Assembly (NCBI RefSeq): GCF_001981525.1
Contig: NZ_MPSB01000004.1
Span: 174,466 to 238,465 of the forward strand
Direction: 5' to 3'
From: Sphingomonas jeddahensis
GTDB taxonomy: Bacteria; Pseudomonadota; Alphaproteobacteria; Sphingomonadales; Sphingomonadaceae
DNA: 64,000 bases
The stretch's first letter is position 1, and each line of letters begins with the position of its first letter. The position numbers and the translations under genes were made by a program. Under the pieces are notes generated by a model. That model was not told the DNA's origin and searched no databases. It saw only the letters and a list, made by a program, of their open reading frames with translations. Positions 45,453-53,406 of the stretch are shown piece after piece.

Positions 45453-46975
45453 GGTTGCACGTTCCGTGAGGGATCGAAGCCGCCGCCCAGCGCCTGGGCA
45501 AGGCGGGCGCGCGCGGCGAGCGCGTCGACGGCAAGGTTGGCGACGGCCAGTCGCGCGTCGAGCAGGCGAATGTCGGTGTCGATGCCGGTGAGGCGCGAAT
45601 CGAGGCCGGCGGAGACGCGGATCGCGTTCAGGCGGTTGGTCTCGGCAAAGCCGCGCACCACCTCGCCCTGCGCCCGCGCCTCGGCGGCATTGGCCTGGAT
45701 CTGCGCCAGCGCATCGGCGGCATCGCGGACGGCGCGCACGACGCTGCTGTTATAGTCGGCGATCGCCACGTCCACCTGCGCGGTGGCGCTGTCGAGATCG
45801 GCGCGCAGCCGGCCCGAATCGAAGATCGGCAAGTGAAGCGCGCCGCCGGCGCCGAGCATGCCGGCCTCCGGATCGAAGAAATTGCCGATGCCGACGGCCT
45901 GGAGCCCGGCAAGCGCGATCAAATTGACGTCGGGATAGAAGGCGCGGCGCGCGACCTGCCGCCCGGCGGCGGCCGCCTCGACGCGCGCGGCGGCGGCGGC
46001 GATGTCGGCGCGGCGCGACAGCAGGTCGGCGGGGATGGTGGCGGGCAGCGCCAGCGCGGCGGGATCGGCGAGCCGCGTCGGACCGATCCCGGCGGCATAA
46101 TCGGCGCCGCGCCCGGCGAGCGCGGCGACCGCGTTGGCCGCCAGCACGCGCGCCGTGTCGGCGCGGGTTAGCGCGACGCGCGCCTGCGCCAGCAAGGTGG
46201 TCGCGGCCTGCGCATCCAGCTTGCTGGCGAGGCGGTTCTGGACGCGGCTGTTGACCAGCCGGACGGCGCGTTCGCGGGTGGCGATCGTCTCACGAGCGAT
46301 AGCGCCGACGCGCTCGGCGCGCGCGATCTCGGCATAAGTGGTGACGATCGATCCGGCGAGCATCAGCCGCGCGGCTTCGGCATCGAGCCGGGTCGCGGCG
46401 AGGCCGGCGCGCGCGCTTTCGATCGCGGCGCGCTGGCGGCCGAACAGGTCGAGGTTCCACGACAGGTTCGCCGTCGCATTGCCGAGGAAGCGCACGCTGC
46501 CCGCATAGGGCGGCGGGATGGTGTAGCGGCCCGAAATGCGGGCTTCCTGTGCGGTGACGTCGGCGGTGAGGTTGGGGCCACTGTCGGCATCGCGCCGCGC
46601 GAGCGTGGCCTGCGCCTGGCGCACGCGGGCGAGCGCGGCGTCGAGCGTGGGGCTGCCGGCCAGCGCATCGGCGACGACCCGGTCGAGCTGGGGATCGTTG
46701 TACGCGGTCCACCAGCTGGGATCGATCGCCGGCGCGGTGGGGCCGGTGAGGCCGAGGTCGGCTGGCGCGCGCTGGGTGAGCTGTGGCCGCGTGTCGGGTG
46801 GGGTGCAGGCGGCAAGGGCGGCAAGGATCGCGATCCCCAGCCACCGTTTCCCGTCACCCCGGGCCTGACCCGGGGTCCCGCTGCCTTGCCCGCGACGGAA
46901 GGAAGGAGAAGCGGGACCCCGGATCAAGTCCGGGGTGACGGGAGTAATGGTGACGGGTGTGTTCAAGCCGCGCAT
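45449..46975 (-). CDS. Efflux outer-membrane factor (NodT/TolC-like lipoprotein) with repeat-derived N-terminus
   Basis: Outer-membrane channel of the tripartite exporter, 508 residues. Core features: lipobox LAALAAC with Cys57, WWTAYNDPQLDRVVADAL, paired long coiled-coil helices (ARVRQAQATLARRDAD; SARAGLAATRLDAEAARLML) and SRRADIAAAAARVEAAAAGRQVARRAFYPDVNL. Residues about 12-42 (TPVTPDLIRGPASPSFRRGQ and on) are the translation of palindromic repeat A lying between the ATG and the signal peptide KRWLGIAILAALAAC; no in-frame start exists after the repeat. The ATG lies inside the end of marR. Whether this extended leader still allows lipoprotein export is uncertain. Confidence 0.9.
   Translation of the reverse strand: MRGLNTPVTITPVTPDLIRGPASPSFRRGQGSGTPGQARGDGKRWLGIAILAALAACTPPDTRPQLTQRAPADLGLTGPTAPAIDPSWWTAYNDPQLDRVVADALAGSPTLDAALARVRQAQATLARRDADSGPNLTADVTAQEARISGRYTIPPPYAGSVRFLGNATANLSWNLDLFGRQRAAIESARAGLAATRLDAEAARLMLAGSIVTTYAEIARAERVGAIARETIATRERAVRLVNSRVQNRLASKLDAQAATTLLAQARVALTRADTARVLAANAVAALAGRGADYAAGIGPTRLADPAALALPATIPADLLSRRADIAAAAARVEAAAAGRQVARRAFYPDVNLIALAGLQAVGIGNFFDPEAGMLGAGGALHLPIFDSGRLRADLDSATAQVDVAIADYNSSVVRAVRDAADALAQIQANAAEARAQGEVVRGFAETNRLNAIRVSAGLDSRLTGIDTDIRLLDARLAVANLAVDALAARARLAQALGGGFDPSRNVQP
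46850..46942. repeat. Palindromic repeat A inside the outer-membrane-factor gene
   Basis: Arms CCCGTCACCCCGGGCCTGAC and GTCCGGGGTGACGGG with inner GGGTCCCGCT / AGCGGGACCC. The symmetrical unit is 93 bases, exactly 31 codons, and keeps the reading frame. Confidence 0.9.
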
Positions 46976-47424
46976 GCGTCGCTTTCCTCCATCGTGCGGC
47001 GCAGGCGCTGCAGCATCTTCACGAGATCCTCGACTTCGGTGTCGCTCCAGTCGGCGAGAAAGCCGTTCCAGCAGGCGATCACCTTGTGCTTCGCGGCGAC
47101 CGCCGCCGCGCGGCCCGCCTCGGTGAGCGACAGACGCACCACGCGGCGATCCGCATCGTCACGCTGGCGCGTCACCCAGCCGTTCGCCTCCATCTGATCG
47201 ATCAGCCGGGTCATCGCGCCCTTGTCGTGCGCCATCTTGCGCGCCAGCCCGGCGCACGTGTCGGCATGGTCGAAATAGAGCGAGACAAGCGTCATCCATT
47301 GCGTGGCGGTCAGCCCGTCCGCCGCCAGCGTCTTATCGATTGCCGCGACGCTCATCTGATGGATCACGCGCACGAGATAACCGGGCGACACATCGGGATA
47401 GAAGGTCGAGTCGGTGAATCGCAT
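46963..47424 (-). CDS. MarR-family transcriptional regulator
   Basis: Winged-helix repressor of 153 residues, probably a dimer controlling its own operon and releasing DNA on binding phenolic-type ligands. Visible: the helix-turn-helix LTATQWMTLVSLYFDHADTCAGLARKMAHDKGAMTRLIDQMEANGWV followed by the wing RQRDDADRRVVRLSLTEAGR. The start at 47424 is chosen because it gives a normal MarR N-terminus; the frame is open far upstream but that part is not protein-like. Palindromic candidate operators lie just upstream. It is first in the operon with the outer-membrane factor, adaptor and pump. Confidence 0.92.
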   Translation of the reverse strand: MRFTDSTFYPDVSPGYLVRVIHQMSVAAIDKTLAADGLTATQWMTLVSLYFDHADTCAGLARKMAHDKGAMTRLIDQMEANGWVTRQRDDADRRVVRLSLTEAGRAAAVAAKHKVIACWNGFLADWSDTEVEDLVKMLQRLRRTMEESDACAA

Positions 47425-47428
47425 GTGA

Positions 47429-47448
47429 TTGCTTAGGCAACCATTGCC
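47429..47448. promoter_or_regulatory. Candidate MarR operator
   Basis: Two overlapping inverted repeats, TTGCTTAGGCAA (47429-47440) and GGCAACCATTGCC (47436-47448), lie five bases before the marR start codon, in the divergent region shared with the M16 protease gene. The arrangement suits an autoregulating MarR dimer. Confidence 0.55.
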
Positions 47449-47539
47449 GCGGCAGTCAAATGTTTGTTGCAGAATGTTGCCCGCTTTCACACCGCGGCAT
47501 GGCTCGCTACGGTGGCAAGGCATTGAAGGAGTTGCCCTG

Positions 47540-50377
47540 TTGCGTTTGTCGATCCACTTGGCTGCGAGCGTCGCGGCCGTCGCGCTCGTCCCTTCCGCTT
47601 TCGCCCAGCCATCCGTCGCCACCGCCAAGCCGGCGCCGGTGGCCGATCTCGTCCGTGCGATCGACATTCCCTATGAGCAATTTACCTTGCCCAATGGCTT
47701 GCGCGTGGTGGTGCATACCGATCGCAAGGCACCGGTCGTCGCGGTATCGGTATGGTATGACGTCGGATCGAAGCACGAGCCGGCGGGCAAGACCGGCTTT
47801 GCGCATCTGTTCGAGCATTTGATGTTCAACGGCAGTGAGAATGCGCCGGGCGATTTCTTCGAGCCGCTGAAGCAGGTCGGCGCGACCGATCTCAACGGCA
47901 CGACCTATTTCGATCGCACCAATTATTTCGAAACGGTGCCGACTGCCGCGCTCGAACAGGCGCTGTATCTGGAAAGCGACCGCATGGGGTGGCTGACCGG
48001 CGCGATCTCGCAAGCGGTGCTCGACGAGCAGCGCGGGGTTGTCCAGAACGAGAAGCGGCAGGGCGATAACCAGCCTTATGGTCTGGTCCGCTACAAGCTG
48101 ATCGAAGGCGTGTTTCCGGCCGATCACCCTTACGGCCACAGCACGATCGGCTCGATGGCGGATCTCGACAAGGCCAGCCTTCAGGACGTGAAGGACTGGT
48201 TCCGCGATCACTACGGCCCCAACAATGCGGTGCTGGTGCTGGCCGGCGACATTGACGTGGCGACCGCCAAGCAACTGACCGCCAAATATTTCGGGCCGAT
48301 CAAGCGCGGGCCGGAGAGCGTCGCGCCAGAGGCCGCAGTGCCAATGCTCGCGCAATCCAAGGCCGAGGTGATGAAGGACCGCGTCGCCGCGCCGCTGGTG
48401 GTGAAGAGCTGGCCGGTGCCGGGGCTGAACGATCCCGCCGCACCCGCACTCGAGGTGGCGGCATCGGTGCTTGGCGGGCTCGCCAGCTCGCGTTTCGACA
48501 ATGCTTTGGTCAAGGGCGACAAGACCGCGGTTCAGGTGAGCGCGGGCTATTCCGATTTCGCGCAGGTCGGCACCTTCACGATCCAGGCCGTTGTTCGCCC
48601 TGGTGTCGATCCCGCGATCGTGTCGAAGCGGCTGGACGAGTTGGTCGCAGAGTTCGTCAGGAACGGGCCCACTGCCGACGAGGTGCAGCGCACGTTGACC
48701 ACCAACGTCTCGCGGCGGATCGGCGGGCTGGAGTCGGTCGGCGGCTTCGGCGGCAAGGCGGTCGCGCTGGCCGAAGGCGCGCTCTATTCGGGCGATCCGG
48801 GCTTCTACAAGAAGCAGCTCGCGGCGCTTGCCGCGCAGACCCCAGCGAGCGTCAAGGCGGCGGCGCAGACGTGGCTGACACGGCCGAACTACAGCCTCAC
48901 TGTCATGCCGGGCGAACGCGACGCCTATGACGAGGCACAGGTGCCGCCGCCCGCGAAGGAAGTGAACGCGCCTGAGGTGGCGGCGAAGGGCACGCGCGAA
49001 CCGATGCCAAAGGTCGGCGAAGTCGGCGCGCTCGCCTTCCCGGCCGTGCAGCGCGCCAGGCTCTCCAACGGGGTGGAGCTGGTCTATGCCCAGCGCGGCA
49101 CCGTGCCGATCACGCAAATGGTGGCAAGCTTTGACGCCGGCACCGCGGCGGATGTCGCCGACAAGCTTGGCACGCAGGCCATGACGCTGGCGATGATCGA
49201 CGAGGGCACCAAGAGGTTCAACTCGATCCAGCTCGCCGAGGCGAAGGAGCGGCTCGGGCTCGACATCTTCACCGGATCGTCAGCCGATCGCACCACGGTC
49301 AGCTTCCGCGCGCCGAGTGCCAATCTGGCGCCGTCGCTCGCCATCTGGGCGGACCTGCTGCGCGCGCCGGCGTTCCCGGAAAGCGAGCTCGGCCGCGTCC
49401 GTACCCAGATGCTGACGCAGATCGCCCAGGAACTGACCGATCCCGAAGGGATCGCAGAGCGTATCGTGCCGCCGATCCTTTATGGCGCGGGCCATCCTTA
49501 CGCCAAGGACCGCGGCAGCGGCGATGCGGCGGCGGTGCGGGCGCTGACGCGAGCGGATCTTGTCGCGTTCCAGAAAGCGTGGCTGCGGCCGGACAAGGCC
49601 AAGATCTTCGTGGTCAGCGATCGGCCGATGGCCGAGGTGCAAGCCGCGCTCGACGCCGCACTCGCCGGCTGGAAGGCCGAAGGCACGGCCGGCACCAAGG
49701 TCTTCCGCGAGGATCGCTCATTGCCGGCGCCGCGCATCGTGCTGGTCGATCGGCCGGATTCGCCGCAGTCGCGCATCACCGGCGCCTTGCGCACCGGGTT
49801 GCGCGGCACGCAGGATCTGCTGCCGGTGATCACCGCCAACGATGCGCTCGGCGGCGATTTCCTTGGTCGCATCAACATGGATCTGCGCGAGACCAAGCAT
49901 TGGTCCTATGGGGCGTATGGTGGCTTTCAGCGCCATGCCAATGCCGCACCCTATCTGATTAACGCGCCGGTGCAGGCGGACAAGACCGGCGCTGCCATTG
50001 CCTCCATGCGCAGCGAGATCAGCGCGTTCGTTGGCGCCAAGCCAATGACCCAGGCCGAGTTCGACCGGACGATGACCGGCGCGACTCGCTCGCTTGCCGG
50101 CAATTTCGAGACTTCCGGCGACGTGCTCGGGGCGATGCAGGCCAACGACCTGTACCAGCGCCCCGACGATTATTATGCCACGATCACGCAAGCCTATCGC
50201 ACGATGACCCGCGATCAGCTGAACAACGCGATCCGTAGCGTCATCGACCCCAATCGTTTCGTCTGGGTGGTGATCGGCGACGCCAAGGCGGTCCGCCCGC
50301 AGCTTGACACCGTCGGACTGCCAGTGGACCAGTTGAGCGCCGCGTCCGTTGCGGGCGCCCCCGAGGAGAGAAAATGA
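47540..50377 (+). CDS. M16-family zinc metallopeptidase, exported
   Basis: Pitrilysin-type protease of 945 residues containing two M16 halves. The start is taken as the TTG at 47540, eight bases after AAGGAG, because it gives a proper signal peptide (LRLSIHLAASVAAVALVPSAFA); upstream ATGs lack ribosome binding sites. The inverted zinc motif HLFEH is at residues 89-93, with the downstream Glu in LDEQRGVVQNEKRQ. The C-terminal half (from about 510) lacks the zinc motif, as is usual for the non-catalytic half. It is likely periplasmic; the substrate is unknown. It overlaps the next gene by ATGA. Confidence 0.93.
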   Translation: MRLSIHLAASVAAVALVPSAFAQPSVATAKPAPVADLVRAIDIPYEQFTLPNGLRVVVHTDRKAPVVAVSVWYDVGSKHEPAGKTGFAHLFEHLMFNGSENAPGDFFEPLKQVGATDLNGTTYFDRTNYFETVPTAALEQALYLESDRMGWLTGAISQAVLDEQRGVVQNEKRQGDNQPYGLVRYKLIEGVFPADHPYGHSTIGSMADLDKASLQDVKDWFRDHYGPNNAVLVLAGDIDVATAKQLTAKYFGPIKRGPESVAPEAAVPMLAQSKAEVMKDRVAAPLVVKSWPVPGLNDPAAPALEVAASVLGGLASSRFDNALVKGDKTAVQVSAGYSDFAQVGTFTIQAVVRPGVDPAIVSKRLDELVAEFVRNGPTADEVQRTLTTNVSRRIGGLESVGGFGGKAVALAEGALYSGDPGFYKKQLAALAAQTPASVKAAAQTWLTRPNYSLTVMPGERDAYDEAQVPPPAKEVNAPEVAAKGTREPMPKVGEVGALAFPAVQRARLSNGVELVYAQRGTVPITQMVASFDAGTAADVADKLGTQAMTLAMIDEGTKRFNSIQLAEAKERLGLDIFTGSSADRTTVSFRAPSANLAPSLAIWADLLRAPAFPESELGRVRTQMLTQIAQELTDPEGIAERIVPPILYGAGHPYAKDRGSGDAAAVRALTRADLVAFQKAWLRPDKAKIFVVSDRPMAEVQAALDAALAGWKAEGTAGTKVFREDRSLPAPRIVLVDRPDSPQSRITGALRTGLRGTQDLLPVITANDALGGDFLGRINMDLRETKHWSYGAYGGFQRHANAAPYLINAPVQADKTGAAIASMRSEISAFVGAKPMTQAEFDRTMTGATRSLAGNFETSGDVLGAMQANDLYQRPDDYYATITQAYRTMTRDQLNNAIRSVIDPNRFVWVVIGDAKAVRPQLDTVGLPVDQLSAASVAGAPEERK

Positions 50378-50676
50378 TGGCCGGAGTTGATGGCACCTAC
50401 GACGTCGTGGTGAAATCGCCGCTGGGCGACCAAAAGTCCACGCTCACGGTGAAGAGCGACGGCAACAGCTTCACCGGCACCAATTCGGGCGCGATGGGAT
50501 CGAGCGACGTGTCGGGCGAGGTCAACGGCAACACGCTGACCTGGAAGCAGCAAATGACCGTGCCGATGCCGATGACGCTGGACATGAACGTGACGATCGA
50601 CGGCGACACGGTAAACGGCACCGTCGGCGCCGGCGCGTTCGGCAGCTTCCCGCTGACTGGCACCCGGGTGGGTTGA
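50374..50676 (+). CDS. Small beta-rich hypothetical protein
   Basis: A 100-residue protein starting with ATGATG that overlaps the M16 stop, with AGGAG five bases upstream. It is predicted to be all beta: strands such as GTYDVVVKSPLGDQKSTLTVKSDG, SGEVNGNTLTWKQQM and TIDGDTVNGTVGAGAFGSFPLTGTRV resemble the lipocalin-like/YceI-like repeats of small ligand-binding proteins. There is no signal peptide. Translational coupling suggests an accessory role for the M16 protein or simple co-expression. I do not recognise a named family with confidence. A CTCCTCCC / GGGAGGAG hairpin (50683-50711) follows. Confidence 0.8.
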   Translation: MMAGVDGTYDVVVKSPLGDQKSTLTVKSDGNSFTGTNSGAMGSSDVSGEVNGNTLTWKQQMTVPMPMTLDMNVTIDGDTVNGTVGAGAFGSFPLTGTRVG

Positions 50677-50727
50677 AGCTTACTCCTCCCGATCCCTGAT
50701 CAGGGAGGAGCCTTCACCTGAGCCACT

Positions 50728-50824
50728 TCGTCATGCCGGGCTTGTTCCGGCATCCAAGGTGCCGCGTACCTCAAGCTTGAGCGTTCGCGGAACACTGGAC
50801 CCCGGCACAGGGCTGGGGTGACGA
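50728..50824. repeat. Palindromic repeat A overlapping an AHSA1 gene end
   Basis: Arms CGTCATGCCGGGCTTGTTCC and CCCGGCACAGGGCTGGGG with an inner TACCTCAAGCTTGAG-type pair. Its inner half is translated on the minus strand as the last 17-18 residues and stop codon of the gene at 50771. Confidence 0.85.
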
Positions 50825-51286
50825 CGCGCTATTTGTTGTGGTCACCATTCTCGCGACCACTTCTTCCAATTGGTCCGTCGCGGCGTTCCAGCCGGCCTCG
50901 AAGCCCATGGCGGCATGCTGGTCGCGTGCTTCGGGCGTCCAGTGGCGCGCGACGGCGGTATAGCGAGTCTTGCCGCCCTCGTCGGTGAACTCATCGATCC
51001 GCACCATGAACGGCCCGGCCGGTACCCAGCCGGCCTGAAAGGCATCGGTAGAAACGATCCGCTGCTGCGGCACCACCTCCAGATAAACGCCCTCGGACGG
51101 CATCTCCTCGCCATTGGGGCCGCGCATCACCATCGCGCTGCGGCCGCCGGTGCGTAGATCGTTTTCGAGCAGCTCAACGGTCCAGGGGCGCGGCACGAAC
51201 CATTCCGCATAATGTTCGGTCCACGCCTGCCAGACGATGGCGGCGGGCGCGTCGATGATGCGTTCGATCTTCAGTTCGTGGCTCAT
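50771..51286 (-). CDS. SRPBCC/AHSA1-like protein with repeat-derived C-terminus
   Basis: START/Bet v 1-fold small-ligand-binding domain of the AHSA1-like group, 171 residues (LKIERIIDAPAAIVWQAWTEHYAEWFVPRPW, GGRSAMVMRGPNGEEMPSEGVYLEVVPQQRIVST, FEAGWNAATDQLEEVVARM). The last 17-18 residues (SSPQPCAGVQCSANAQA) come from palindromic repeat A, which also provides the stop codon, so the original C-terminus has been replaced or extended. The start at 51286 overlaps the stop of the upstream VOC gene (ATGA). It is the last gene of the HxlR-facing cluster; such proteins are often co-regulated with VOC enzymes but have no proven reaction. Confidence 0.87.
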   Translation of the reverse strand: MSHELKIERIIDAPAAIVWQAWTEHYAEWFVPRPWTVELLENDLRTGGRSAMVMRGPNGEEMPSEGVYLEVVPQQRIVSTDAFQAGWVPAGPFMVRIDEFTDEGGKTRYTAVARHWTPEARDQHAAMGFEAGWNAATDQLEEVVARMVTTTNSASSPQPCAGVQCSANAQA

Positions 51287-51780
51287 GCTATTGTCTCCCC
51301 TGCACGGGCGCGCTCGATGGTGGCGATGTCGATCTTCGTCATGGTCATCATCGCTTCCATGGCACGCTTGGCCGCGGCGCGGTCGGGATCGGCCATCGCC
51401 GCCATCAGCGCGCGCGGGGTGATCTGCCAGGAGAAGCCCCAGCGATCCTTGCACCAGCCGCACGCGCTCTCCGCGCCGCCGTTGTCGACGATGGCGCTCC
51501 AGTAACGATCCGTCTCCTCCTGGTCGTCGGTCAGCACCATGAAGCTGACGGCTTCGTTGGGCGTGAAGGTCGGCCCGCCGTTGAGGCCGAGGAAGGGGCG
51601 GCCGAGCACGGTGAACTCTACCGTCAACTCGCCGCCCGCGGCCATGGAGGGATTGTCGGCGGGCGAATTCTGCACCGCGCCGACATGGCTGTCGGGGAAC
51701 AGGCCGGCATAGAATGTGGCTGCCTCGCGCGCTTGGCCGAGATCGAACCAGACGCAGGTGATAAGCTTGTCGGTGGTCAT
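51283..51780 (-). CDS. VOC-family protein (PhnB/3-demethylubiquinone-like)
   Basis: A vicinal-oxygen-chelate-fold protein of 165 residues in the PhnB-like group (LITCVWFDLGQAREAATFYAGLFPDS, GGELTVEFTVLGRPFLGLNGGPTFTPNEAVSFMV, CGWCKDRWGFSWQITPRALMAAMADPDRAAAKRAMEAMMTMTKIDIATIERA). The C-terminal MMTMxKIDIATIERA signature is frequent in this group. Metal ligands are not certain from sequence. The start at 51780 heads the conserved strand. ATGA overlap with the AHSA1-like gene shows coupling; a C-type repeat separates it from the two-domain VOC gene upstream. Confidence 0.9.
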   Translation of the reverse strand: MTTDKLITCVWFDLGQAREAATFYAGLFPDSHVGAVQNSPADNPSMAAGGELTVEFTVLGRPFLGLNGGPTFTPNEAVSFMVLTDDQEETDRYWSAIVDNGGAESACGWCKDRWGFSWQITPRALMAAMADPDRAAAKRAMEAMMTMTKIDIATIERARAGETIA

Positions 51781-51795
51781 TGTTTTCCGTCCTTT

Positions 51796-51902
51796 GCTCC
51801 CCTCCCGCAAGCGGGAGGGGTTGGGGGAGGGCCTGTCCGCGAGGGTATGGCGTGGGCGTTGGACAGGCCCACCCCTAGCCCCTCCCGCAAGCGGGAGGGG
51901 AC
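51796..51902. repeat. Palindromic repeat C
   Basis: Near-perfect inverted repeat: CCCCTCCCGCAAGCGGGAGG at both ends, each also a hairpin on its own, with GGGCCTGTCC / GGACAGGCCC inside. It lies in the gap between two VOC genes of the same operon. Confidence 0.85.
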
Positions 51903-51903
51903 T

Positions 51904-52677
51904 TCAGTTGCCTGGCGCCGCGACGCCGAACATCGCGCCTTGCGGATCGGTGGCGACGATGATCATGTCGCCGCCGGGCACCTCCATCGGGCCAGCGTGG
52001 ATCGTGCCGCCACCGGCTTTCACCTTGGCGGCGGCTGCCTCGATGTCGGGTGCGCGGAAGTAGAACAACCAGCCGGGTGGCTGCAGGCTCACCTTCATTG
52101 TCGCGCCGAACACGTCGTCGCCGACCGCAGCGAAGACATAGTCGCCCATGTCATCGGGCATCTCCATCTTGTCGGGGAAGGTCCAGCCGAACACATCGGC
52201 ATAGAAGGCGTTGCCGGCCGCGTGATCCGTCGTGGACAGTTCGTGCCAATTGCACTTGCCCATGCCGGTCCGCTCCCACGAACGGCTTGGCTGGTCAGAT
52301 TCGCCGCGCATCACGTAGAAGGGATTGTTCTGCGGATCGGCGAGCATCGCCATGCGGCCGACGCCGGGCATATCGAAGGCGGGAAGATGGACGCTGCCGC
52401 CAGCCGCGGTGATCGCCGACACCGTTGCATCAACATCGTCGACGCCGATGTAGAACAGCCAGGTCGGCTTCGCGCCGCCGGCAACCATCGCCGGCGACAG
52501 GTGCATCATCCCGCCGACAGCCTCGCCGCTGCCGGTTTCGATCATTCGGTAGTCCAAGTCGCCATTGGGCTTGGGGCCGATGCGCCAGCCGATCACATCG
52601 TCGTAGAAAGCCTTGGAAGCATCAGGATCCGTAGAAAGCAGCTCGTACCAGATCGGTGTGCCGTGCGGATTGCGCAT
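51904..52677 (-). CDS. Two-domain VOC-family protein
   Basis: A 257-residue protein made of two glyoxalase/VOC domains in tandem. Domain 1: PIWYELLSTDPDASKAFYDDVIGW to GRMAMLADPQNNPFYVMRG. Domain 2: CNWHELSTTDHAAGNAFYADVFGWTF to GDMIIVATDPQGAMFGVAAPGN. This is the architecture of the 27-kDa antigen CFP30B / hydroxylase-like VOC proteins; the reaction is unknown. Candidate metal ligands (His/Glu near WHELST and the strand before FGV) are only partly conserved. The start follows GGGAGAGAAAGG. It sits in the middle of the HxlR-facing gene cluster. Confidence 0.9.
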   Translation of the reverse strand: MRNPHGTPIWYELLSTDPDASKAFYDDVIGWRIGPKPNGDLDYRMIETGSGEAVGGMMHLSPAMVAGGAKPTWLFYIGVDDVDATVSAITAAGGSVHLPAFDMPGVGRMAMLADPQNNPFYVMRGESDQPSRSWERTGMGKCNWHELSTTDHAAGNAFYADVFGWTFPDKMEMPDDMGDYVFAAVGDDVFGATMKVSLQPPGWLFYFRAPDIEAAAAKVKAGGGTIHAGPMEVPGGDMIIVATDPQGAMFGVAAPGN

Positions 52678-52692
52678 CCTTTCTCTCCCGAA

Positions 52693-53406
52693 TCAGCGAT
52701 CGACGACGGGCACGAAGCCGCCGAACATCATGCGCTTGCCGTCGAACGGCCGATCACCGCTGCCCATCAGCCGCTCGTCTCTCATCAGCTTTTCCCAGGC
52801 GATGTCACGCACCTGCTTGGACGGCCATTCGATCCATCCGAAGGCGACCGTTTCGCCGTCCTGCACATGCGCGGCGCGGCGGAAGTCGGTGACCTTGCCG
52901 TCGGGCACGTCGTTGCCGAAAGTGTCAATCACGCGGGTTGCGCCATGTTCGAGGAAGGCCGCGCCGGAGGTTTGCGCGAAAGTGCGATACGCGTCCTTCT
53001 TGTCGGCCGGAACCGGCACGACGACGCCATCGATATAGCCGCAGATGCCGCCATCGCCGGCCTGGTGCAGCAGTTCGAAGCCGGCGTAGATCATGCGTTT
53101 GCCGTCGAACGGCATCTCGCTCATGTTTTCCATGCGCGGATCGTTCATCATCTTTTCGCCAGCGGAATCGCGCGTCGCCTTGTCGGGATATTCGACCCAG
53201 CTGAACAGGACGGTCTCGTCATCCTTGGCCTGGACCGCGCCGTAGAGGTCGTTCACCTCGCCGCGGGGGACGTCGTCGCCCCAACCCTCAACCATGCGCT
53301 TGACGCTGAATTCCTTGAACAGGTCGAGCGCGCCCTCGGCATGATCGATGTAGCGCTGCTTGTTGGCGGTCGGCACCGCGACCACGAAGCCGTCGACATA
53401 GGTCAT
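52693..53406 (-). CDS. Tandem DUF1428 protein
   Basis: A 237-residue protein that is a head-to-tail duplication of DUF1428 (alpha/beta dimeric-barrel fold, normally about 117 residues as a homodimer). Repeat 1 (MTYVDGFVVAVPTANKQRY to FDGKRMIYAGFELL) and repeat 2 (CGYIDGVVVPVPADKKDAY to FDGKRMMFGGFVPVVDR) share YxDGxVVxVPxxxKxxY, GDDVPRGEVNDL / GNDVPDGKVTDF and MPFDGKRM. The fusion would make a single-chain pseudo-dimer. Function unknown; expression with VOC and GST genes suggests handling of small reactive molecules. The start overlaps the GST stop by ATGA. Confidence 0.88.
   Translation of the reverse strand: MTYVDGFVVAVPTANKQRYIDHAEGALDLFKEFSVKRMVEGWGDDVPRGEVNDLYGAVQAKDDETVLFSWVEYPDKATRDSAGEKMMNDPRMENMSEMPFDGKRMIYAGFELLHQAGDGGICGYIDGVVVPVPADKKDAYRTFAQTSGAAFLEHGATRVIDTFGNDVPDGKVTDFRRAAHVQDGETVAFGWIEWPSKQVRDIAWEKLMRDERLMGSGDRPFDGKRMMFGGFVPVVDR

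Noticed and set aside
47425..47667. Longer marR start at 47667
   Set aside because: The additional 81 residues are not MarR-like and overlap the divergent promoter region; ATG 47424 gives the family N-terminus.
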